From assembly GCA_964003245.1 (NCBI GenBank), contig CAXFIU010000001.1, positions 1 through 64,000 on the forward strand: 64,000 nucleotides of DNA. Direction: 5' to 3'. Source of the stretch: MGIIb-O2 sp964003245 (GTDB lineage Archaea > Thermoplasmatota > Poseidoniia > Poseidoniales > Thalassarchaeaceae). Below, in pieces: positions 53,545-63,302 of this stretch (position 1 is its first letter; each line of letters opens with the position of its first letter). The notes under the pieces were generated by a model. It was not told the origin of the DNA, made no database searches, and saw only the letters and a program-made list of their open reading frames with translations. A program made the translations under genes and the position numbers.

Positions 53545-55173
53545 TTATGCCAAAGAAGAATAATCAACTTCTTCTTCAATCAACTCAATTTCATCTACAT
53601 CCATTTGAGCAAGTTGTAACTTACCTGATAACTCGTCATTTACTGCATGCCAATATGAATATGATTCAATAACCCATATTCCTGATTCGCGAGTGCCATT
53701 CCCGCTACCTTTTACTCCACCAAAAGGAAGATGAGCTTCAGCACCAGTTGTTGAATTATTTATTCCGGTCATTCCTGCTTTAATTCCTGATTTGTACCTA
53801 TATGCCTCTAGTCTATCATTGGTATAAATTGCGCTTGATAATCCATATGGCGATGCATTTGCAAGATGTAATGCGTGTTCGAAATCTTTAGCTTTTACAA
53901 TTGTGATTACTGGGCCAAATATCTCTTCATGGAAACAATCCATATCTTCAGTCACATCTGCATAAACATGTGGCCACATGTAAACTCCTTGTTCGGGATT
54001 ACCGAGGAAATTTTCTGGTCTATTATCGGAGGTTATTCTTCCATTACCCCATAATTTCCTTGCTCCACTTTTTTCACATAATTGTAAATCTCTCATGAAA
54101 TCATTTGCATATTTTTCAGATAACATAGGGCCGTACAATACATTGTCGTGAACCATTGAGTCTCCAATTGTTGTTGATCTCACTTTTTCCATCAATTTTT
54201 CAATGAAATCATCATAAATATCTTCATGAATTATCAAATTACCGAGACTGGTACATCGTTGACCCGCTGTTCCAAATCCTGCCCAATATGCTCCTTCAAC
54301 AGCATTCTCCATATTTGCACTTGGCATAATTACTAATGGGTTTTTGCCACCTAATTCCAGACTCGCTGATACTAAGTTTCTACCACAAACTTCTCCAATC
54401 ATTTTTCCTACTGATGTAGAACCAGTGAAACTGATCTTATTGACTAACCCCTGATCGACAGCATCAACAAGATGTTGTCCTGCACCACTTCCTTTCCCAT
54501 GAACCAAGTTTATGACACCATTGGGTAATCCTGCTTCATGCATAATTCTAGTTAGCATGAAGGACAATAATGGAGAGTCTTGAGGGCTTTTCCAGACACA
54601 TGTATTTCCACACATTATTGCTGGAATCATTTTCCAAAAAGGAACTGCTGAGGGGAAATTACATGCATTTATTATCCCACAGACACCTAAAGGCCGTCTA
54701 TAAGTAAAAAGTTCCTTATCTGGTAATTCCGAATTAACTGTTTGACCATATAATCTACGCCCCTCAGATTGGAAAAATAGACAGGTGTCAATTGCTTCCT
54801 GAACTTCTCCCCCACTTTCTTTCAATGTTTTCCCAATCTCTCTTGTCTCAACTCTTACAATATCATCTTTGTATTGCATTAGCAATCTTCCCATATTGCC
54901 TATAATTTGCCCTCTAGTAGGTGCTGGTGTTGCAGCCCATGAAGGGAATGCGTTTCTTGCAGCTTTTAGTGCTTCATGTACGTCTTCTTTATTTGAAAGT
55001 GGGAACTCTCCAAGACAGTCAGAGAGTAGTGCTGGATTTAGACTATCAAAAGTTTCTCCACCACTTGATAATTTCAATTCACCATTGATTATATTGTATC
55101 CCTTAATCTTCGGACTGCCATTGGGATTATTGGCTTCCATAAATTCAAATCCTGTTTCGAGTACATTGGTCAT
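53545..55173 (-). CDS. ALDH7-like aldehyde dehydrogenase
   Basis: 542-residue NAD-dependent dehydrogenase. Catalytic Cys is in 'FGTAGQRCTSLGNL', the general-base Glu in 'SLELGGKNPLVIM', and NAD contacts in 'NACNFPSAVPFWKMIPAIMCGNTCVWKSP' and 'ISFTGSTSVGKMIGE'. The 'FGTAGQRCTS' and 'EAHLPFGGVKGSGNGTRE' patterns resemble ALDH7 (aminoadipate semialdehyde) and related dehydrogenases. I use ATG 55173; ATG 55212 is in frame but adds basic residues of unlike composition. Substrate could be an amino-acid semialdehyde. It is divergent from cdc48. Confidence 0.9.
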   Translation of the reverse strand: MTNVLETGFEFMEANNPNGSPKIKGYNIINGELKLSSGGETFDSLNPALLSDCLGEFPLSNKEDVHEALKAARNAFPSWAATPAPTRGQIIGNMGRLLMQYKDDIVRVETREIGKTLKESGGEVQEAIDTCLFFQSEGRRLYGQTVNSELPDKELFTYRRPLGVCGIINACNFPSAVPFWKMIPAIMCGNTCVWKSPQDSPLLSFMLTRIMHEAGLPNGVINLVHGKGSGAGQHLVDAVDQGLVNKISFTGSTSVGKMIGEVCGRNLVSASLELGGKNPLVIMPSANMENAVEGAYWAGFGTAGQRCTSLGNLIIHEDIYDDFIEKLMEKVRSTTIGDSMVHDNVLYGPMLSEKYANDFMRDLQLCEKSGARKLWGNGRITSDNRPENFLGNPEQGVYMWPHVYADVTEDMDCFHEEIFGPVITIVKAKDFEHALHLANASPYGLSSAIYTNDRLEAYRYKSGIKAGMTGINNSTTGAEAHLPFGGVKGSGNGTRESGIWVIESYSYWHAVNDELSGKLQLAQMDVDEIELIEEEVDYSSLA

Positions 55174-55202
55174 GTGCCTGCGAAATATAACTCTATGAAG
55201 AA

Positions 55203-55216
55203 ACCTTCTCAAGAAG
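55203..55216. promoter_or_regulatory. CCTTCT/AGAAGG palindrome upstream of ALDH
   Basis: CCTTCT (55203-55208) and AGAAGG (55211-55216) are perfect 6-bp arms with a CA spacer, 30-43 bases upstream of the ALDH start and within the shared intergenic region with cdc48. An operator is possible, but the element is short and could arise by chance. Confidence 0.3.
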
Positions 55217-55313
55217 GATTATGGTGATTTTATCCATTATTCATTTGACATCTTCAAGTTCACAGGTTTAACTACCCCCGATTACTACAAGGGATTGTTC
55301 AGAGGTATGTGGA

Positions 55314-57545
55314 ATGTCAAATGAGGAAGTAGATGACTTACAACTTAGAGTAGCCAAGGCAATACCAAGCGATGTAGGGCATGGTCGTGCACGAGTACCT
55401 TTTGATAACGATTTAAATCTGAAACCAGGAGATATTGTTGAGATTACTGGAGAGCAAAAAACCGCCGCTATCGTTTGGCGTTGTCGTCCAGAAGATGCCA
55501 ATCTTGGTATTATCAGAGTAGATGGAATTATTAGGAAAAATGCAGGTGTTTCTCTGGGAGATAAAGTTTCAATTCGTAAAGTGGAGACACAGCCTTGTCA
55601 GAAATTAATCCTTAGTCCTGTAATGGCTAAGCAACAGAAAGTACGTTTTGGGCCCGGAATTGAGGGATTTGCTCGCAGAGGCCTGAATAAGAGACCAGTA
55701 GTTTCAGGAGATAGGATATTCATACCTGGAATGACTCTTTTTGCAGAGGCTTTACCGTTCCAGATAGTCAAAACAACTCCTAAAGGGATAGTCCAAGTAC
55801 TTCCCGACACTGAAATAATAATCAAAGAAGAACCTGTTGATGAAGAAGATGAATCTGGCCAACCAATTTCAACAATTTCATATGAGGATATAGGAGGAAT
55901 AGGTGAGCAACTTCAGAAAGTTAGAGAAATGATCGAACTTCCATTGAAGCATCCTATTCTATTCCGAAGATTGGGAATCGATCCCCCGAGAGGAGTTCTT
56001 TTACATGGTCCTCCAGGGACTGGAAAAACATTGATTGCGAAGGCTGTTGCATCAGAAACTAAAGCCAATTTCACTTCAATAAACGGGCCTGAAATAATTT
56101 CGAAATATTACGGAGAGAGTGAAAAACAATTACGTGAAATATTTGATGAAGCAGCTGCTAATTCTCCGGCTATAATTTTCATTGATGAATTAGATTCTAT
56201 TGCTCCTAAGAGAGAAGATGTTAGTGGAGAAGTAGAGAGAAGAGTCGTTGCTCAATTATTGACTTTACTTGATGGTATGCAAGGTAGGGATAATGTCATA
56301 GTAATTGGTGCAACTAATCGTCCTGATGCAATCGATCCGGCTCTTCGTCGTGGAGGGCGATTCGACCGAGAATTAGAGATAGGAGTTCCAGATAAGAATG
56401 GCCGTTCAGAAATCATTGGAATCCATACCCGTGGAATGCCAATTAGTGATGATTTTGAAATTGAATGGTTATTGGATAATACTCATGGATTTGTAGGGGC
56501 AGATATTTCAGCTCTTGTTAGAGAAGCTGCAATGAAAGCTCTTAGAAGATATTTGCCAGAGATTGATTTAGACGAAGAACAGATTCCAGCTGAAGTACTT
56601 GAAAAGATGGAAGTCAGAATGGCAGATTTCAAATTAGCAATTAAGGAAATTGAACCAAGCGCTCTAAGAGAAATATATCTTGAAGTCCCCGAAGTAAGTT
56701 GGGATCAAGTAGGAGGATTAACAGAAGTCAAAGAAAGACTGAAGGAAAGTATTGAATGGCCCCTCACAAGACCTGAGATGTTTGACCATTTTGGTATAAA
56801 TCCTCCACGGGGAATAGTTCTGTTTGGAGCACCTGGGACTGGTAAGACACTTATTGCTAAGGCGATTGCAAATGAAGCCAAAGCGAATTTCATTACAATA
56901 AAAGGACCGGAATTAATTTCTAAATGGGTGGGTGACTCAGAGAAAGCTGTTAGAGAGTTATTCAAGAAAGCTAAGCAATCTAGTCCTTCTATAATTTTCT
57001 TAGATGAATTTGAGAGTATTGCTGGAGTCAGGAGAAGTAATACCGGCGAAGGTTCGGATGTGATGAATAGAGTAGTTAATCAATTACTAAGTTCAATGGA
57101 TGGTGTTGAATCAATGGAAGGAGTAATCGTCGTTGCAGCTACTAATCGCCCAGAAATGATAGATCCCGCATTACTAAGAAGTGGAAGATTCGAAAGAGTC
57201 CTCCACATCCCCCCTCCAGATGTTGATTCAATTAAGGCAATTTTGAAAATTCATTCCGAGCCGATGCCTCTTGGAAAATTCAAGATCGAAGACTTAGCTC
57301 CACAGTTAGTTAATTACACCGGTGCAGATATTGAAGCTATATGTAGGGAAGCTGCTTTAATTTCAATGAGAGCCGAGAAAAAAAGTGTATCTAAAAAGCA
57401 TTTTGAAGAGGCAATAAATAGAGTTCGTCCTACGATTACCGATGAAATGATGGATTATTACAATAGAATGGAAGCAAGATTAACTAGTGGTCTTGAATCA
57501 GTTCGACGTAGTTCAGAGGTCCATTCAGGAATTGAATCCGCTTGA
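55314..57545 (+). CDS. cdc48: CDC48/p97-type AAA+ ATPase (VAT-like)
   Basis: 743-residue unfoldase. N-domain (about 1-185) has 'LQLRVAKAIPSDVGHGRARV' and the double-psi barrel. D1 has Walker A 'GPPGTGKT' at about 232 and Walker B 'IIFIDELDSIAPKR'; D2 has Walker A 'GAPGTGKT' at about 505 and Walker B 'IIFLDEFESIAGVRR'. Arginine fingers are in 'RRGGRFDREL' and 'RSGRFERVL'. It acts with the proteasome or alone on protein aggregates and complexes. It is followed after 10 bases by a PRC-barrel gene. Confidence 0.96.
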   Translation: MSNEEVDDLQLRVAKAIPSDVGHGRARVPFDNDLNLKPGDIVEITGEQKTAAIVWRCRPEDANLGIIRVDGIIRKNAGVSLGDKVSIRKVETQPCQKLILSPVMAKQQKVRFGPGIEGFARRGLNKRPVVSGDRIFIPGMTLFAEALPFQIVKTTPKGIVQVLPDTEIIIKEEPVDEEDESGQPISTISYEDIGGIGEQLQKVREMIELPLKHPILFRRLGIDPPRGVLLHGPPGTGKTLIAKAVASETKANFTSINGPEIISKYYGESEKQLREIFDEAAANSPAIIFIDELDSIAPKREDVSGEVERRVVAQLLTLLDGMQGRDNVIVIGATNRPDAIDPALRRGGRFDRELEIGVPDKNGRSEIIGIHTRGMPISDDFEIEWLLDNTHGFVGADISALVREAAMKALRRYLPEIDLDEEQIPAEVLEKMEVRMADFKLAIKEIEPSALREIYLEVPEVSWDQVGGLTEVKERLKESIEWPLTRPEMFDHFGINPPRGIVLFGAPGTGKTLIAKAIANEAKANFITIKGPELISKWVGDSEKAVRELFKKAKQSSPSIIFLDEFESIAGVRRSNTGEGSDVMNRVVNQLLSSMDGVESMEGVIVVAATNRPEMIDPALLRSGRFERVLHIPPPDVDSIKAILKIHSEPMPLGKFKIEDLAPQLVNYTGADIEAICREAALISMRAEKKSVSKKHFEEAINRVRPTITDEMMDYYNRMEARLTSGLESVRRSSEVHSGIESA

Positions 57546-57555
57546 GGGAAATAAA

Positions 57556-57798
57556 ATGCCAGTAACATTCGGAAGAGAAATCATTAATCGTGAAGTTCAT
57601 GATAGTGCAGATGATAGACTGGGTAGCGTTACAGATTTTACTATAGATATTGAAAATGGACAGATCACTAATATTCTAGTTATGATTGAACCAGATATAA
57701 ATCCTCAACTTCTTCCATGGCCTACTGTAAATGGTCTTTTATCTGTTCCAGTTGAAGAGATTGATAGTGTTGGCAAGGTAATTAAACTATCAGAATAG
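57556..57798 (+). CDS. PRC-barrel domain protein
   Basis: 80 residues from ATG 57556, after GAGGGAA. 'REIINREVHDSADDRLGSVTDFTID' and 'ILVMIEPDINPQLLPWPTVNG' match the PRC-barrel fold, which is frequent in small archaeal proteins and in ribosome-maturation factor RimM. It is likely in the same operon as cdc48. The role of stand-alone archaeal PRC barrels is mostly unknown; CdpB-type PRC proteins serve in haloarchaeal cell division, which gives one lead. Confidence 0.85.
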   Translation: MPVTFGREIINREVHDSADDRLGSVTDFTIDIENGQITNILVMIEPDINPQLLPWPTVNGLLSVPVEEIDSVGKVIKLSE

Positions 57799-57886
57799 CA
57801 TGATGCATAACCGTTCATTCGTTCACAACCATCTTAAGTCGAAGTTCAGGCTCGATTTTTGTCGTATAGACTAGGTGGGGTATAGG

Positions 57887-59539
57887 ATGGCCAATTTTCG
57901 CGATTATACTCGTAGATTAACTACCTTGAAAGCACGTCGTAATATGTTGATTGGAGCTTTTTGGATTTTACTAATTCTCTTAATTTCTACAATAGCAGCA
58001 ACTTACGTCACAGATGGTCAAACTCAGCAATCAGCATATGGCGATGACTGGAACGATCTTGGTTTGTTTAGAGCTGAGATAAATAGCATGGGAGTAGATA
58101 CAACTGCATTGGTATCAAGCCCTCTATTATTGAGTGAGATCGATCATCCTGAAGAAGCTATTTTCATTATATCGGGTGTAGAGAAAGATACTATCTCACT
58201 GCCTAGATTTACAGGTGATGAGAATGTGATTGAATTATCTGAGGGTTCGGGCTACACAACTTCTGAGATACTTGCAATCGATGAATTTGTTGAAGCAGGT
58301 GGTACTGTACTTTTGATGGATGATAAAGGCTATTCTTCAACTTTAGCAGAACAGTTTGGATTAGAATTCTCAGGCCATACCTTGTATGATGGAGAAGCAT
58401 ATGCTACAGAATTAGATTACAATTTCATTTGGGTAAATACTACATCTGCCTTTAATTTCACAACTAATTCTGGTTCTTTATCAAGCATTCATCCATGTCT
58501 TAGAGATACAGATACTGATGGTTTCATTGATTTACTAGACACTGACCCTTATGATATTACAACATTTCCAGCAGGAATTACTCGTGAAGATGCAGGATTG
58601 TGCTCCCACCGATGGATATCAGAAACACAATGGGATTTCTCTGAGAATTATAATTTGTTAACTAACCAACCATCTGCTTTCAATGCAGGTTCTTATAATC
58701 CCGTAGAAAATAGATATGATATAGGAAAATCTACTCTTGATTCATATTTAGATACTAATGATGACGGTAATCTCACGATTGGTTCTTCTGCATTTGGAAT
58801 TGATGGAGATGAAGTAGGCCCATTTGCTGTTTATGTCCGTTACTGTGCAGATCGTTTGTGTGTAGGGGCTGACTCTGGAAGAGTACATTTTGTTGCAGAT
58901 GGTTCAGTATTAACTAATTCATTGTATGACGATGCATTTTACTCAGGAGTAGACGATGTTGTTCCTTCAAATGATAATAGGAAATGGGCGCTCGACATTA
59001 TTGCAGAATCTTTATTGATTGGCAATTCGAGTGCAAAAAGTTCTTCAAATGCGATTGTAATTTTTGATGAATCAAGACATCAACAACCTACATTATTCGG
59101 AGATACATATAACTTAATGTATTACTTATTGATCTATTTTACCAATGATTGGATGGCAATGTTACTATTATTCCTTGGTTTATTTATTACTTTAGAGGCG
59201 GTTTTAATTCGTAAAGAAGATCCTGAAAACTGGCGACATGTATTCAGAATAATTTACTACGGTTTTGGAGACGCTAGGAGATATGAATATTATCAAAAAC
59301 CTGAAAAAATAAGGCAGGTATTACTTACGAGAATACGAAATCTGAATACGCTTTCAAGAGAAGAATTTGATGCACTCCCCGCTGCTGAATTACAAAGAAT
59401 GATTGATGACCAAGTATTAACTAAATTCATTTTCGAAGATAGAAGATATAAGCCCGATGAATTGGTTGGGATTGTGAAAAGAATCAAGGAATGGGGTTCA
59501 ACTAATTCTGAAGAGGAGGTAGAATATGTGGACTCGTAA
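57887..59539 (+). CDS. DUF4350-like membrane protein
   Basis: About 550 residues: N-terminal helix (about 20-42), an outside domain with 'ILAIDEFVEAGGTVLLMDDKGYS' typical of DUF4350, a calcium-type segment 'DTDTDGFIDLLDTDPYD', a second helix near 'DWMAMLLLFLGLFITLEAVL', and a cytosolic C-terminal part of about 90 residues. In bacteria and archaea, DUF4350 genes travel with DUF58 and MoxR. It overlaps the DUF58 start by 14 bases. ATG 57887 is the start; an in-frame start at 57875 is less likely. Confidence 0.82.
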   Translation: MANFRDYTRRLTTLKARRNMLIGAFWILLILLISTIAATYVTDGQTQQSAYGDDWNDLGLFRAEINSMGVDTTALVSSPLLLSEIDHPEEAIFIISGVEKDTISLPRFTGDENVIELSEGSGYTTSEILAIDEFVEAGGTVLLMDDKGYSSTLAEQFGLEFSGHTLYDGEAYATELDYNFIWVNTTSAFNFTTNSGSLSSIHPCLRDTDTDGFIDLLDTDPYDITTFPAGITREDAGLCSHRWISETQWDFSENYNLLTNQPSAFNAGSYNPVENRYDIGKSTLDSYLDTNDDGNLTIGSSAFGIDGDEVGPFAVYVRYCADRLCVGADSGRVHFVADGSVLTNSLYDDAFYSGVDDVVPSNDNRKWALDIIAESLLIGNSSAKSSSNAIVIFDESRHQQPTLFGDTYNLMYYLLIYFTNDWMAMLLLFLGLFITLEAVLIRKEDPENWRHVFRIIYYGFGDARRYEYYQKPEKIRQVLLTRIRNLNTLSREEFDALPAAELQRMIDDQVLTKFIFEDRRYKPDELVGIVKRIKEWGSTNSEEEVEYVDS

Positions 59540-60779
59540 AGCAGCTATCCTCCTTACAAGCGGAATAAGCTTGATTCTCATAGGTATGATGATTTCTAAT
59601 TTCCAATTAATGATTGTAGGCCTGACTTTCGTTTCATTCTTAGCAATTAATGGGTGGGTTGAGGGACATTCAGATTTAGAAATAAAAAGAGAAGTTTCTG
59701 CTGTCAATGTTTACAAAGGAGATGACATAAATGTTGTACTAACTATAACAAATAAGTCATATCGGCGTACACAACAGTTAGAGGTTTTTGATAATGTACC
59801 TCATGAGATGAAAATGAGAAAAGGTATCAATCTAATGCGAATGAACCTAGGCCCTGGACAAACTGCCACGATTCGTTATACAGTTCGTTGTCCATTACGG
59901 GGGCACTATACCATAGGTCCGACATCTATTAGGTATCGTAATACATTCAATTTATTTGTTTCCGAAACTAGTATCGGAGATCGATCAGATATCACAGTAT
60001 TCCCTCAAGTTAGAGATGTGGAAGAGGCCTTGATTCGTTCTGATGTTCCAAAGATGTATACTGGAGCTACCACTCTAAAAACGCCAGGGCAAGGAATGGA
60101 ATTTTACGCTTTGAGAGAATATTTCCCAGGGGATTCATTCCGCTCAATTAATTGGAAAGCTTTTGCTAGAACTGGGGAATTAATGGTTAATGAGAAGACT
60201 AGAGATGCGGTAACTGACGTTTTTATTATTCTCGATACTCGTGACGTAGCAAGAATTGGAACTGTGCTAAAGAATCCATTAGAAATGGGTACAGTAGCCG
60301 CTGCTTCAATCGCTAATTATTTCATCAAGAGAAGAGATTCGGTTTCTTTGGTTACCTATGGTGAAAGAATGGATTTCCTCCCTCCTGAAACTGGAGATAA
60401 GCAACATTACAAGGTTCTAAGCCAATTGGCTGCAGTTGAATCGAAAGGGAGTATGCCCTTACAAGCAGTAACTAATGCCCTTTCACCAAGAATTTCTAGA
60501 GGTTCTCCTGTATTTATTATCAGTAGTTTAGAAGGGGATGGTACGACTTTATCAGCAATTAGAAATCTCTCTGGCAAGGGTCATGAAGTAATTGTTTTGT
60601 CTCCAAGTAGCATTGATCTTGAGAGGCTTGTAAGTAGGATTCCAAGAATGGCCTATGAAGTATTAAAATTGGAAAGACAAAATCGATTAACAGCTATTTC
60701 AGGATATGGAGCCAAAGTAATAGACTGGACACCCAGTGTTGAATTATCTCAAGCTTTATTGCAAATTAGGACAGTATAA
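59526..60779 (+). CDS. DUF58 (von Willebrand A-like) membrane protein
   Basis: 417 residues. Two short N-terminal membrane helices (about 7-43), then a beta-sandwich segment, and 'GMEFYALREYFPGDSFRSINWKAFARTGELMVNEK' in pieces, the DUF58 hallmark. The C-terminal half resembles a von Willebrand A fold ('DVFIILDTRD'), though the full DxSxS metal motif is replaced. GGAGGT precedes ATG 59526. Family members usually work with a MoxR AAA+ ATPase in assembling surface or redox complexes; none is adjacent here. Confidence 0.93.
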   Translation: MWTRKAAILLTSGISLILIGMMISNFQLMIVGLTFVSFLAINGWVEGHSDLEIKREVSAVNVYKGDDINVVLTITNKSYRRTQQLEVFDNVPHEMKMRKGINLMRMNLGPGQTATIRYTVRCPLRGHYTIGPTSIRYRNTFNLFVSETSIGDRSDITVFPQVRDVEEALIRSDVPKMYTGATTLKTPGQGMEFYALREYFPGDSFRSINWKAFARTGELMVNEKTRDAVTDVFIILDTRDVARIGTVLKNPLEMGTVAAASIANYFIKRRDSVSLVTYGERMDFLPPETGDKQHYKVLSQLAAVESKGSMPLQAVTNALSPRISRGSPVFIISSLEGDGTTLSAIRNLSGKGHEVIVLSPSSIDLERLVSRIPRMAYEVLKLERQNRLTAISGYGAKVIDWTPSVELSQALLQIRTV

Positions 60780-60793
60780 GGAGGTTAGAAAAT

Positions 60794-61987
60794 ATGGCAA
60801 TTGATGTAGTACCAGAATCAAAAACTCTCCATATCAAAAAATTACGTTTTAGATGGCAAGTACTTCTGTTACAAACTTTATCTACAGTTTCTCTATTATT
60901 TTTAATGCGTAAGATGAGTGAATTATATGGTGAATGTTCTGATAAGTTTGTCGCAAACTCAGGTTCAGATGGTTGGTGTCCAGCATACGAACACACTAGA
61001 GGTTTGAGATGGATGGAATCTAATGGAAATACTATTTTACCTAATTTTATCACTGGAATTAATGAATCTGGTTTTGATGCGTTTACTATGCCTTTGATAC
61101 TATGTGTTGTTTTGACTGCATTATGGGTATTCGTGCAAACACGCGGAGAAAGAACTCAATTAATTATTAAAAGAACATTAAGTATAATCTTGGCTTCTTG
61201 GTTCCTTCTTCCATTCCTAATTTCTTGGTTAATAGGCATGGTTTCATATGGCCCTTATCTTCCAATAGGAAATGCTGATGAGCAATATAATCATATCGAA
61301 TTAGTTTTAGTTCCATTCGAGTTTTTCTTTGAATTAATCTTTTTTGGTATTGTATTTGCTCCAATTCTTATAGGTTTAATGGGAATTTGGGGTCTTTCTA
61401 AGAGGATGATTACATGGGCTACAGGTTACTTTTTGATGGTGATTGGAATCCATGCAATGTTGACATTTGAAGGGGTAACCACCGCAGTAGATGTTGGATT
61501 GAGACCTCTATCTGCCCAAATTGGTGAAGCGACCTTATTTGGAGGATTAATTTCTCCATTAGCGTTTGATTTACTTACAGTAGCTATACTATTGTTGGTA
61601 TTCTTAGAATCTGGATTAGCAGTAATAACAAATCTTGAGTATACTTCTGTGCTTCCCGAAGCATCGAAGAATGATCCAGAATATGTCAATCAATTTAATA
61701 ATATTATTAATGGACATCTAATACACTTATTCGGAATAATGATTGTTGTAAGTTTAACAACAGCCCTTGCTCTTGAATTTGATGATTTCTTAATTTCATT
61801 CGTTGGGTTCTTAGAAGGTTCTCAATGGTCTGGTCAAGTAAAGGAGTCTTTAGAATTACAACTAACTTATGGTAAAGTAATTTCAGCATCATTATTCATG
61901 ATTGTTGTTGCCGGCGGACGATTCGTAATTCCTTGGCAAAGACTTACCGGAGTTATTGAGACAGGCCTTTCAAAAATTAGAAATTAG
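60794..61987 (+). CDS. Multi-pass membrane protein of DUF58 operon
   Basis: 397 residues with about eight membrane helices and no recognised family. It contains 'WCPAYEHTRGLRWMESNG' between helices 1 and 2, perhaps an outside loop. It follows DUF58 by 14 bases and has its own GGAGGT signal, so it belongs to the DUF4350-DUF58 operon. Operons of this kind often carry a multi-pass partner. The stop overlaps the end of the convergent small gene by four bases. Confidence 0.75.
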   Translation: MAIDVVPESKTLHIKKLRFRWQVLLLQTLSTVSLLFLMRKMSELYGECSDKFVANSGSDGWCPAYEHTRGLRWMESNGNTILPNFITGINESGFDAFTMPLILCVVLTALWVFVQTRGERTQLIIKRTLSIILASWFLLPFLISWLIGMVSYGPYLPIGNADEQYNHIELVLVPFEFFFELIFFGIVFAPILIGLMGIWGLSKRMITWATGYFLMVIGIHAMLTFEGVTTAVDVGLRPLSAQIGEATLFGGLISPLAFDLLTVAILLLVFLESGLAVITNLEYTSVLPEASKNDPEYVNQFNNIINGHLIHLFGIMIVVSLTTALALEFDDFLISFVGFLEGSQWSGQVKESLELQLTYGKVISASLFMIVVAGGRFVIPWQRLTGVIETGLSKIRN

Positions 61988-62214
61988 CTCAATCTTAAAA
62001 TTTTATGAAGAGCTCCCCAAATAAAAATAATTAATACAAATTCAATAACTATGATTATAATATTATTTTCAATACCCAAAGATTGCGGAAGTTCCACAAT
62101 CTGTTCTTGAAATAAGATTGTTATTAAAATAGTAATGAAAACTAAAAAACGATGTAACCAAGGACCAAATCTACTTACTTCATTTTCATTGGTTAAGGAG
62201 GTGTGGTCATTCAT
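61984..62214 (-). CDS. Small two-helix membrane protein
   Basis: 76 residues from ATG 62214, which follows GAGGT; an upstream in-frame start at 62259 is possible. A hydrophilic N-terminus of about 20 residues leads to two hydrophobic helices ('FLVFITILITILF' and 'NIIIIVIEFVLIIFIWGAL'). No family is recognised. It is convergent with the DUF58-operon membrane protein and lies upstream of the tRNA thiolation gene on the other strand. Coding status is moderately supported by hydrophobicity pattern and start. Confidence 0.55.
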   Translation of the reverse strand: MNDHTSLTNENEVSRFGPWLHRFLVFITILITILFQEQIVELPQSLGIENNIIIIVIEFVLIIFIWGALHKILRLS

Positions 62215-62306
62215 ACCTCTATCAGGGGTATCGGGGTCATCAATCCATCGCTTAATCACTATCTTTGACTCGTTGGGTTCAAGCGGAGAATACTTGACGG
62301 CACATT

Positions 62307-63302
62307 ATGGATGGAGGGCTCTCGATACAATCCTGCAGTCAATGTAGGGAACCATCCATTCTATTTCAGGAATATAGTGGTCAACATTTGTGTGGTAAAC
62401 ATTTAGCTTCATCAATCCGGAAAAGAGTAGCTAAGGAAGTTCGTTTACAGATTAATCTACCTAAAGATGCTAGACATTCTGATGGTACTCCATTCAGAAT
62501 ATTTGTAGCTATTTCTGGGGGTAAAGACTCAGCAGTGTTATTGAGTATGCTTGTCGATATTATTGGCCAAAGAAGAGATGTAGAAATTATTTCTGGCTGT
62601 ATAGACGAGGGTATTGATGGCTATCGTTCTCCTTCACTTGAACTTGCAAGAGAACTTTCCGAATCTCTAGATGTAAGATTTGAAACTTTATCATATGAGG
62701 AAATGGGGTATGATAGGATGGATAATGTAGTAAATAAAATGGATGTTATTGGAGAAAACAATCCTGATGCTAAGGGAATGATGCCATGTTCTTATTGTGG
62801 AGTTTTTAGAAGACAGGGAATCAATGCTTTAGCAGAGAAAGTTGGAGCCGACATTATGGCTTTGGGACATAATCTCGACGATATGGCTCAATCAATAATA
62901 ATGAATTTTCAGAAAGGAAATATCGAGAGATCGGTCCGATTGGCCCCTCATACTGATGATCCAATAGAGGGTCTTGCACCTAGAGTTGTTCCTCTACGTT
63001 GGATTCCTGAGCAAGAGATTCATGCTCATGCAATTTCCTCAAATTTACCTATTCATGATGGGGATTGCCCCCATGCCCCTGGTGCAATGAGACAATTAAG
63101 TCGCAGAATAATTGCTGATATGGAAACAATTACTCCAGGTTCTAGGCATGGTTTATTGCATTCTTTAGATCAAATACGTAAGTTATACAAAGAAGTCAAT
63201 CCTATTAAATCAGAAATTAAGAATTGTGAGGAGTGTGGTGAAATAACTAGTAGAAGGATTTGTCAAGCCTGTACTATGAAACGTTGGTTAGAAGAAAATT
63301 AA
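62307..63302 (+). CDS. tRNA 2-thiouridine synthesis ATPase, Ncs6/TtuA family
   Basis: 331 residues. N-terminal zinc ligands Cys10, Cys13, Cys29, His32; PP-loop 'AISGGKDSAVLL' at 69-80, which adenylates tRNA; then 'MPCSYCGVFRR' with Cys161 and Cys164, and Cys255 in 'HDGDCPHAP'. These three Cys match those that bind the iron-sulfur cluster in TtuA. A second zinc site sits at the C-terminus ('CEECGE', 'CQAC'). It thiolates U34 (Ncs6) or U54 (TtuA); the choice cannot be made from sequence alone. Its stop overlaps the pyrI stop region by four bases. Confidence 0.94.
   Translation: MDGGLSIQSCSQCREPSILFQEYSGQHLCGKHLASSIRKRVAKEVRLQINLPKDARHSDGTPFRIFVAISGGKDSAVLLSMLVDIIGQRRDVEIISGCIDEGIDGYRSPSLELARELSESLDVRFETLSYEEMGYDRMDNVVNKMDVIGENNPDAKGMMPCSYCGVFRRQGINALAEKVGADIMALGHNLDDMAQSIIMNFQKGNIERSVRLAPHTDDPIEGLAPRVVPLRWIPEQEIHAHAISSNLPIHDGDCPHAPGAMRQLSRRIIADMETITPGSRHGLLHSLDQIRKLYKEVNPIKSEIKNCEECGEITSRRICQACTMKRWLEEN

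Noticed and set aside
62135..62347. 70-residue plus-strand open frame before the tRNA thiolation gene
   Set aside because: Mostly antisense to the small membrane gene and runs into the start of the thiolation gene; no motif.
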